Positions 57,925 to 64,000 of a stretch of 64,000 bases of DNA are shown here, piece by piece. The notes below the pieces were generated by a model, which worked only from the letters and a program-made list of their open reading frames with translations, was not told the origin of the DNA and did no database searches. The number at the start of each line of letters is the position of its first letter. Positions within the stretch are counted from its first letter, which is position 1. The stretch covers positions 124,001 through 188,000 of the forward strand of contig CANLNQ010000008.1 in NCBI GenBank assembly GCA_947492525.1. The letters are read 5' to 3'. The DNA comes from an uncultured Granulosicoccus sp. (GTDB taxonomy: Bacteria > Pseudomonadota > Gammaproteobacteria > Granulosicoccales > Granulosicoccaceae). The translations under genes and the position numbers were made by a program.

Positions 57925-58287
57925 CTATCGACGAAAGCCGCTCTCCAGCGTGAAATAGGTGGGGTTCAGCCCCTTCAGGGGTTCCTGAAGTTCGGTCAAT
58001 TGATCTGCGGGGCCATGAATTTCGAGAACATCAAGATCCGAGATCGTCAACGCTTGCTGCAGCAGGCTGTCGACGTTGCCCAGATGGGCCAGAATGCCGG
58101 CCGCGCTGGTGTAGGCCTCGCGGCAGTGGGCACGCTGACCACTGAAACTGAAACCGTAATTGATGACTTCCGATTCTTGCCGGGTACGTTCAACCATTTG
58201 CTCGCCAAGTTGTTTGAATTGATCCATCTTCCCCTCGTGCACGGTGAAGTACGGAACCAGCGAACAGACTGTATCGTCCAGTGCCAT
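57925..58287 (-). CDS. Antibiotic biosynthesis monooxygenase (ABM)-like domain protein
   Basis: A 120-residue ferredoxin-like dimeric alpha-beta barrel protein. The start LVPYFTVHEGKMDQFKQLGEQMVERTRQESEVINYGFSF matches the ABM/YgiN strand-helix pattern with conserved E-x-G after the first helix, and the tail has DLDVLEIHGPADQLTEL. Proteins of this fold include quinol monooxygenases and heme-degrading enzymes, but activity cannot be assigned. AAGGAG precedes the ATG. The gene lies downstream of, and parallel to, the Lrp-type regulator gene. Confidence 0.75.
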   Translation of the reverse strand: MALDDTVCSLVPYFTVHEGKMDQFKQLGEQMVERTRQESEVINYGFSFSGQRAHCREAYTSAAGILAHLGNVDSLLQQALTISDLDVLEIHGPADQLTELQEPLKGLNPTYFTLESGFRR

Positions 58288-58395
58288 GTGCTATCTCCTT
58301 GTGGTGTTTTTCTACTGCACACCTATTAGAGATCGGGCTGGATGCTGATGCAATAGGCATTTTTGCCCATGCCAGAGAACGGTACGAACGGCTTT

Positions 58396-58851
58396 TCAGA
58401 TGGGCAGGTCCAGCGTATTCTTGATTTCACTCATGGCGAAGGAGGAATTCATCTGGCCGACGCCGGGCAGACTCAACAGGTCGTTCTTCAATAACCGCTC
58501 GTAAGCCTTGATGGAGGGGGCCACGACTCTGAGCAGATAGTCCTGCTCTCCGGACATGGTGAAGCATTGCACGATGTTGGGATGCACACGAGCGCTTTCC
58601 TCGAACGTATCCATGCAGGCCCTGTCATGTTGTTTGAGGCGTATGAAGCAGAAAACGGTAATGGGGTAGCCAAGCGCCTCGGCATTGAGTATCACACTGC
58701 GGCCCTTGATAAGGCCATCGGCCTCAAGCCGTTTGAGTCGTCGCCAGCAGGGAGTGTGGCTCAGACCGATACGCTCTCCCAGTTCGGCTACGCTGAGCGT
58801 AGGTTCTGCCTGCAAAGCTCGCAGTAGTTTCAGATCGGTCGCGTCTGGCAT
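58396..58851 (-). CDS. Lrp/AsnC-family transcriptional regulator
   Basis: A 151-residue feast-or-famine regulator that senses amino acids. The N-terminal helix-turn-helix is KLLRALQAEPTLSVAELGERIGLSHTPCWRRLKRLEADGLIKG, and the C-terminal RAM ligand domain includes HPNIVQCFTMSGEQDYLLRVVAP with the ligand-loop region. It is divergent from the oxidoreductase/acyl-CoA dehydrogenase operon across about 138 bp, so it likely controls leucine or other branched-chain or aromatic amino acid breakdown, as BkdR-type regulators do. No clear ribosome site precedes its ATG. Confidence 0.9.
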   Translation of the reverse strand: MPDATDLKLLRALQAEPTLSVAELGERIGLSHTPCWRRLKRLEADGLIKGRSVILNAEALGYPITVFCFIRLKQHDRACMDTFEESARVHPNIVQCFTMSGEQDYLLRVVAPSIKAYERLLKNDLLSLPGVGQMNSSFAMSEIKNTLDLPI

Positions 58852-58989
58852 GAGATTAGGATGTTTTTGTCTTTAACCGATAGGTACTAGGATGAAATAA
58901 CATAATAGCATCGACAGGCGACGAAATTCGCATGGCCTTGTCTGCCGGATCGGGTGCAGACTGGTCGTACAACCTGTTTGGAGAGGAAC

Positions 58990-61900
58990 ATGGGCAAATC
59001 ACACAACCTCGAAGATAAATACACTGCGGAAACCGGCAGTGTCTTCATGACTGGCACGCAGGCGCTGGTCAGACTGCCGATGGCCCAGATGCGTCGTGAT
59101 CGCGCTGCCAGACTGGACACGGCAGCCTTCGTGACCGGCTATCGCGGATCACCTCTGGGAGCCTATGACCAGCAGCTCGAACTGGCAAAGCCTCATCTCG
59201 AGGCGCTGGATGTCAGGTTCCAGCCGGGCATCAACGAAGACCTGGCGGCAACGGCCATCTGGGGCACTCAGCAAGTACCGTTGTCACATCAGGCCAACAA
59301 GGAGGGTGTGGTCGGCATCTGGTATGGCAAGGGGCCTGGAGTGGACCGCTGTGGCGACGTCTTCAAGCACGGCAATGCCGCAGGTACATCGGCAAATGGT
59401 GGCGTACTGTGCCTGGCGGGTGATGATCACACGGCCAAGTCTTCCACATTGCCCCATCAGTCGGATCATGCATTCATGGCCGCTGTCATGCCGGTTCTGT
59501 ATCCCTCTTCGATTCATGAATTCATCGAAGTCGGTCTGTTTGGCGTCGCCATGTCCCGCTACTCGGGTTGCTGGGTGGGCTACAAGGTCATTTCGGACAC
59601 CGTGGAAACCAGCGCGGTGGTTGCACTGGGAGATGAACTCAAGCCCTTCGTGATGCCGCAGGACTTCGAGATGCCGGCAGGCGGACTGAATATCCGCTGG
59701 CCAGACCCACCGCTGGTTCAGGACGATCGTTTGCAGGAGCACAAGGCCTACGCAGCGCTGGCCTTCGCGCGGGCCAACAAGATCGACCAGGTGGTAATGG
59801 ACTGCCCCGATGCACGTTTCGGCATCGTGGCCACCGGCAAGGCGTTCGAGGATGTTCGCCAGGCCCTGACCGAGCTCGGCATCGATGAGGCCGCTGCACG
59901 CAATATCGGTCTACGGCTGTACAAGGTGCGTATGCCATGGCCGCTGGAACCCAGCGGAATCCGGGAATTTTCCGAAGGCCTCGAGGAAGTACTGATCATC
60001 GAGGAACGTCGCGAAATCATTGAAAACCAGATCAAGCAACAGCTGTTCAACTGGCGTGCAGACGTCAGGCCTCGCATCGTTGGCAAGTTCGATGATCAGG
60101 ACAGGCACTTCCTGCCGCTGTCGCTGGCCCTGAGCACGTCGAGAGTGGCGCGTGCCATCGCCAGCCGAGTGCTGCGCCTGCCGCTGGAGGAGTCATTGAA
60201 GAAGCGCATCGAAGAGCGGCTCGCCTATCTGCAGCGGCGTGCCGACGAACGCGCAGCGCATGTAGCCCCGATCGAACGCCAACCCTGGTTCTGCTCGGGC
60301 TGCCCTCACAATACATCCACCAAGGTGCCCGAAGGCTCCAAGGCGATGGCCGGTATCGGTTGTCATTACATGGTTCAATGGATGGATAGAGAAACCGACA
60401 CATTCACCCAGATGGGGGGCGAAGGGGTCCCCTGGACCAGTATCAGCCACTACACCAACGAGAAGCATCGCTTCGTCAATCTGGGCGACGGCACCTATTT
60501 TCACTCAGGACTGCTGGCCATCCGCGCCTCTCAGGCCGCGGGTGTGAATATCACCTACAAGATCCTGTACAACGATGCCGTGGCGATGACAGGCGGGCAG
60601 TCGGTCGATGGGGAGCTCTCGGCGCAGCTCATCGTGCAACAGCTACACGCCGAAGGTGTCTCGCCAATCTATGTGGTCAGCGATGAGCCGGAGCAGTTCT
60701 CGGCCTCCGATCTGCCGGCCGGCACCTTGATTCGTCACCGTGATGAACTGGACGCCGTGCAGCGCAGTCTGCGCCAGCTGTCAGGTTGCAATGCCATCGT
60801 CTATGCACAGACCTGTGCAGCGGAGAAACGTCGTCGACGCAAGCGAGGATTGATGGACGATCCGCCGCGGCGTGTGGTGATCAACAGCGATGTCTGTGAA
60901 GGCTGCGGAGACTGTTCCGAACAGTCGAACTGTGTGTCCATCGAGCCGTTGGAGACGGCCATGGGGCGCAAGCGCAGAATCAACCAGTCGTCGTGCAACA
61001 AGGATTTTTCCTGTCTCAAGGGTTTCTGCCCGTCGTTCGTGACGATTGAAGGAGGTCAGCTTCGCAAGAAGACGAGGGTCGCGCAGCAGGAGCCTGCCGA
61101 AGAATTACCCATGCCGACCGTCCCGGCGATAAGCGATGTTCCATGGAATATCGCTGTGACAGGTGTGGGTGGGACCGGGGTATTGACCATCGGTGCCTTG
61201 CTGGGCATGGCCGCGCATATCGATGGCAACGCCTCGATGATTCTCGATATGGCAGGTCTTGCACAGAAGGGCGGTGCGGTCTTGAGTCATGTGCGTCTGG
61301 CGAGCAAACCGTCCATGGTGACCAGCCCGCATATCGTTGCCGGCGGTGCCGATCTGCTGATTGCGGCCGATGCCGTGGTTGCCGCATCGAAGGATGGCGT
61401 CGTGTTGTGCAACCCGGAGCGCACCAACACCGTTCTGAATACATCGACTGCACCGGTTGCCAGTTTCGTCAAGCATGGCGATATCGATTTCAAGTACAGC
61501 GAAGTGGAGTCTCGTGTGGCTCGGGATTCGAAGTCCAGTGTGCATTTCCATCGCTTTGGTGCGGCTGCGGAGCAGCGGATCGGTGATGCCATTGCCACGA
61601 ATATCATGATGCTCGGTTATGCCTGGCAATGTGGTCTCGTGCCGATCAGCTTCGACGCGCTGGATTCGGCCATCGAGCTCAATGGTGTTGCGGTCAAGGC
61701 GAATCGGGCCGCCTTCCACTGGGGGCGTCGACTCGCTCTGGAACCTTCCCTGTTCTCGGGCAAGGTCGGTCAGGAAGAGGAGTCTGAGCAGAGCGCAGAG
61801 CTGCGTGAAGTGACCACTCTGGATGGGCTGGTAGCACAGCGGATGCGTCATCTGACGAATTATCAGGATGCGGATCTGGCAGGCCGATATGGAGAACGAG

Positions 61901-62472
61901 TCAATCGTTTTCGCGAACGCTGCAATGTGTTGGGTCTCGATGAAACTCTGCCACGGCTGGTGGCTACCGAATACGCGCGATTGCTGGCCTACAAGGACGA
62001 ATACGAAGTAGCAAGGTTGTATTCTCTGCCCACGTTTCGTGAGCAGCTGACGCAGAATTTCGAAGGCGATTACTCGATACGCCTGCATCTGGCACCGCCT
62101 GTCCTGGGCAAGGCTCCGGTCGATGGTCGACCTGCCAAGCGCGCCTTCGGTCCATGGATCCTGTCCGTGTTGAACATTCTGCAGAAAGGCAAGCGGTTCC
62201 GTGGCACCCGATGGGATATCTTCGGGCGTACCGATGAGCGCCGTGCGGAGCGCGAATGGATTACACGCTATGAACAGGACATGGATCTGGTTCTGCAGAA
62301 ACTCGACGAGCGCAATGTCGAGCGTGCATTGCTCCTGCTCAGCGTGCCATCATCCATCCGCGGTTATGGCATCGTCAAGCATGAGGCCATGCAGAAAGCT
62401 GCAGCCATTCGCGAAACGGCGCTGCTGAAGTTCACGTCCGATGAGCAGGCTGCGCATCCGCGGGCCGCTTGA
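58990..62472 (+). CDS. Fused 2-oxoacid (indolepyruvate-type) ferredoxin oxidoreductase
   Basis: A 1160-residue protein joining the large and small subunits of indolepyruvate ferredoxin oxidoreductase, which converts 2-oxoacids plus CoA to acyl-CoA while reducing ferredoxin. The N-terminal pyrimidine domain starts FMTGTQALVRLPMAQMRRD. The thiamine diphosphate-binding motif is LGDGTYFHSGLLAIRASQAAG near residue 498, a 4Fe-4S site CEGCGDCSEQSNC near 635, and the gamma domain begins NIAVTGVGGTGVLTIGALLGM near 719. The C-terminal ~300 residues form the extra helical domain seen in the proteobacterial fused family. ATG at 58990 has GAGAGGAA upstream. It leads the operon with isovaleryl-CoA dehydrogenase, suggesting branched-chain 2-oxoacids as substrates. 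Confidence 0.9.
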   Translation: MGKSHNLEDKYTAETGSVFMTGTQALVRLPMAQMRRDRAARLDTAAFVTGYRGSPLGAYDQQLELAKPHLEALDVRFQPGINEDLAATAIWGTQQVPLSHQANKEGVVGIWYGKGPGVDRCGDVFKHGNAAGTSANGGVLCLAGDDHTAKSSTLPHQSDHAFMAAVMPVLYPSSIHEFIEVGLFGVAMSRYSGCWVGYKVISDTVETSAVVALGDELKPFVMPQDFEMPAGGLNIRWPDPPLVQDDRLQEHKAYAALAFARANKIDQVVMDCPDARFGIVATGKAFEDVRQALTELGIDEAAARNIGLRLYKVRMPWPLEPSGIREFSEGLEEVLIIEERREIIENQIKQQLFNWRADVRPRIVGKFDDQDRHFLPLSLALSTSRVARAIASRVLRLPLEESLKKRIEERLAYLQRRADERAAHVAPIERQPWFCSGCPHNTSTKVPEGSKAMAGIGCHYMVQWMDRETDTFTQMGGEGVPWTSISHYTNEKHRFVNLGDGTYFHSGLLAIRASQAAGVNITYKILYNDAVAMTGGQSVDGELSAQLIVQQLHAEGVSPIYVVSDEPEQFSASDLPAGTLIRHRDELDAVQRSLRQLSGCNAIVYAQTCAAEKRRRRKRGLMDDPPRRVVINSDVCEGCGDCSEQSNCVSIEPLETAMGRKRRINQSSCNKDFSCLKGFCPSFVTIEGGQLRKKTRVAQQEPAEELPMPTVPAISDVPWNIAVTGVGGTGVLTIGALLGMAAHIDGNASMILDMAGLAQKGGAVLSHVRLASKPSMVTSPHIVAGGADLLIAADAVVAASKDGVVLCNPERTNTVLNTSTAPVASFVKHGDIDFKYSEVESRVARDSKSSVHFHRFGAAAEQRIGDAIATNIMMLGYAWQCGLVPISFDALDSAIELNGVAVKANRAAFHWGRRLALEPSLFSGKVGQEEESEQSAELREVTTLDGLVAQRMRHLTNYQDADLAGRYGERVNRFRERCNVLGLDETLPRLVATEYARLLAYKDEYEVARLYSLPTFREQLTQNFEGDYSIRLHLAPPVLGKAPVDGRPAKRAFGPWILSVLNILQKGKRFRGTRWDIFGRTDERRAEREWITRYEQDMDLVLQKLDERNVERALLLLSVPSSIRGYGIVKHEAMQKAAAIRETALLKFTSDEQAAHPRAA

Positions 62473-62502
62473 TGACACCCGATTACCTGGAGGAGAGGGA
62501 AC

Positions 62503-63666
62503 ATGTTCGATAACGGTATGCGTTTTTCATTAGGCGAGGAGATCGATGCCCTGCGAGAGATGGTTGCTCGTTTCGCACGTGAAGAAATAGCGCCCCGGGC
62601 AGCGCAGATCGACAAGGATAATGAGTTTCCGCAGGATCTGTGGGAAGCGATGGGCGAGCTGGGTCTGCACGGCATCACGGTACCGGAGAGCGATGGCGGT
62701 GCAGGCATGGGCTACGTGGCTCACTGTGTCGCCATCGAGGAAATCAGTCGCGCCAGTGCGGCGGTCGGACTCTCCTATGGAGCGCATTCCAATCTGTGCA
62801 TCAACCAGATCAACCGCAATGGTTCCGCGGCGCAGAAGGCACGCTATCTGCCCGACCTGATCGCCGGGAAGGCGGTCGGAGCACTGGCCATGTCCGAGCC
62901 CGGTGCCGGTTCCGATGTCGTATCGATGAAGCTGACCGCTACCGCAGATGGGGACGATTTCGTGCTCAATGGCAACAAGATGTGGATTACCAATGGCCCG
63001 GATGCCGGCACCCTGGTCGTCTATGCCAAGACAGACCCCGATGCCGATGCGCGTGGTATCACCGCGTTTCTCATCGAGCGAGGCATGCCCGGCTTTTCCA
63101 CGGCCCAGAAACTCGACAAGCTCGGCATGCGTGGTTCCAATACCTGTGAGCTGGTGTTCGAGGATTGCCGTGTGCCGGCTGCCAATGTTCTGGGGGGCGT
63201 GGGCAAGGGCGTCAATGTGCTCATGTCAGGTCTGGATTACGAGCGGGTCGTGCTGGCCGCAGGGCCGCTTGGCATCATGGCGGCCTGCCTCGATGTCGTC
63301 ATGCCCTACGTGCATGAGCGAAAGCAGTTCGGTCAGTCGATCGGTGAATTCCAGTTGATGCAGGCAAAGCTGGCGGACATGTATTCAACCAGTAGTGCCT
63401 GCCGCGCCTACGTCTACGCGGTTGCAGCAGCCTGTGATCGAGGGGAGACGACTCGCAAGGATTCGGCCGGCTGCATTCTGTATTCTGCCGAGAAGGCAAC
63501 CTGGTGTGCTCTTGAGGCAATCCAGACACTGGGTGGCAACGGTTACATCAATGATTATCCGACGGGGCGCCTGCTGCGTGATGCCAAGCTGTACGAGATC
63601 GGCGCCGGCACCAGCGAGATCAGACGCATGCTCATCGGCCGCGAAATGTTCCGGGAGACCGCGTGA
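62503..63666 (+). CDS. liuA: Isovaleryl-CoA dehydrogenase
   Basis: A 387-residue flavoprotein acyl-CoA dehydrogenase that oxidises isovaleryl-CoA to 3-methylcrotonyl-CoA in leucine breakdown. Signatures: [28 protein letters not shown] and, near the end, [46 protein letters not shown]. The catalytic base position is diagnostic: Glu247 in [15 protein letters not shown], as in human isovaleryl-CoA dehydrogenase, rather than the late-position Glu of most family members. Ribosome site GGAGAGGGAA precedes the ATG. Its TGA overlaps the next gene by 4 bp. Confidence 0.95.
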   Translation: MFDNGMRFSLGEEIDALREMVARFAREEIAPRAAQIDKDNEFPQDLWEAMGELGLHGITVPESDGGAGMGYVAHCVAIEEISRASAAVGLSYGAHSNLCINQINRNGSAAQKARYLPDLIAGKAVGALAMSEPGAGSDVVSMKLTATADGDDFVLNGNKMWITNGPDAGTLVVYAKTDPDADARGITAFLIERGMPGFSTAQKLDKLGMRGSNTCELVFEDCRVPAANVLGGVGKGVNVLMSGLDYERVVLAAGPLGIMAACLDVVMPYVHERKQFGQSIGEFQLMQAKLADMYSTSSACRAYVYAVAAACDRGETTRKDSAGCILYSAEKATWCALEAIQTLGGNGYINDYPTGRLLRDAKLYEIGAGTSEIRRMLIGREMFRETA

Positions 63667-64000
63667 AACTCCAATCCCGACTCGACAGACACGGTAGCGA
63701 CTACCAGACGAATCGCGAGAGCCTTCTGGAGGCGATCAGGCAGGTAGATGATGTGGCGGCCAGGGTCAGCCTGGGTGGCGATGAGCGAGCCCGCGACCGG
63801 CATGTTTCCCGTGGCAAATTGCTGCCCAGGGATCGCATCAGCGCCCTGATCGACCCCGGTACGGCCTTCCTTGAAATAGGTCTCTTCGCCGCGACCGGAC
63901 ACTATGATGACGAAGTGCCCTGTGCGGGCGTCATTGCCGGTGTGGCACCCGTGTGCGGACAGGATTGCATGATCATCTGCAACGATGCGACCGTCAAGGG
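63663..64000 (+). CDS. liuB: Methylcrotonyl-CoA carboxylase carboxyltransferase (beta) subunit, 3' end cut by window edge
   Basis: The 112 visible residues match the N-terminus of the biotin-dependent carboxyltransferase that, with a biotin-carrying alpha subunit, carboxylates 3-methylcrotonyl-CoA. [70 protein letters not shown] is the standard region leading to the CoA-binding core. The GTG start overlaps the preceding stop codon by 4 bp, marking translational coupling with the isovaleryl-CoA dehydrogenase gene. The remainder lies outside the window. Confidence 0.93.
   Translation, partial: MKLQSRLDRHGSDYQTNRESLLEAIRQVDDVAARVSLGGDERARDRHVSRGKLLPRDRISALIDPGTAFLEIGLFAATGHYDDEVPCAGVIAGVAPVCGQDCMIICNDATVK

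Overview
The window looks like a piece of chromosome from a free-living, moderately GC-rich gammaproteobacterium. It carries no phage, plasmid, insertion sequence or CRISPR signal. Three things support this: the gene order yhbY-rlmE-ftsH-folP-glmM-tpiA-secG-tRNA-Leu-nuoA..N, typical of Gammaproteobacteria; a high-potential iron-sulfur protein (HiPIP), common in Chromatiales-like lineages; and the large complement of sensory proteins seen in environmental (often marine) genera. The genus cannot be fixed from the sequence alone; a Granulosicoccus-like relative is only a guess.

Positions 1-2000 are read leftward: two poorly characterised genes (positions 1405-1815 and a DUF937 gene), a small TTG-start gene, and a truncated HiPIP gene. 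The DNA before the HiPIP gene holds a perfect FNR-type palindrome and a near-perfect Fur-type palindrome. Positions 2074-4067 hold a PhoP/PhoQ-like two-component pair. Positions 4156-10830 are housekeeping genes for ribosome assembly, protein quality control, folate, cell wall precursor, glycolysis and protein export. A tRNA-Leu(GAG) follows, then the complete 14-gene nuoABCDEFGHIJKLMN operon for respiratory complex I (11184-25747).

After nuoN come a long hairpin and 11 perfect tandem copies of a 7-bp unit. The array overlaps the 3' end of a convergent exostosin-type glycosyltransferase gene. The stretch from 27 to 58 kb is accessory and rich in signalling: a lipoprotein, initiator tRNA, thioesterase, chemoreceptor, PhoD-like phosphatase, Bcr/CflA exporter, a FIST sensor overlapping a GGDEF-EAL protein, and two paralogous giant CHASE hybrid histidine kinases about 10 kb apart. 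Between the two kinases lie a PLP-dependent trans-sulfuration enzyme, a light-related cluster (a photolyase homologue lacking the usual CxxC cluster ligands, a divergent FAD-domain protein and a DUF2256 protein), a dimethylglycine/sarcosine dehydrogenase with a LysR regulator, an esterase and a stand-alone receiver protein.

The right end (58.4-64 kb) is a catabolic operon: an Lrp-type regulator divergent from a fused 2-oxoacid (indolepyruvate-type) ferredoxin oxidoreductase, then isovaleryl-CoA dehydrogenase and the start of methylcrotonyl-CoA carboxylase beta. Together these suggest leucine degradation in which the ferredoxin oxidoreductase may supply acyl-CoA to the pathway. All product calls rest on reading the translated proteins; no database search was run.
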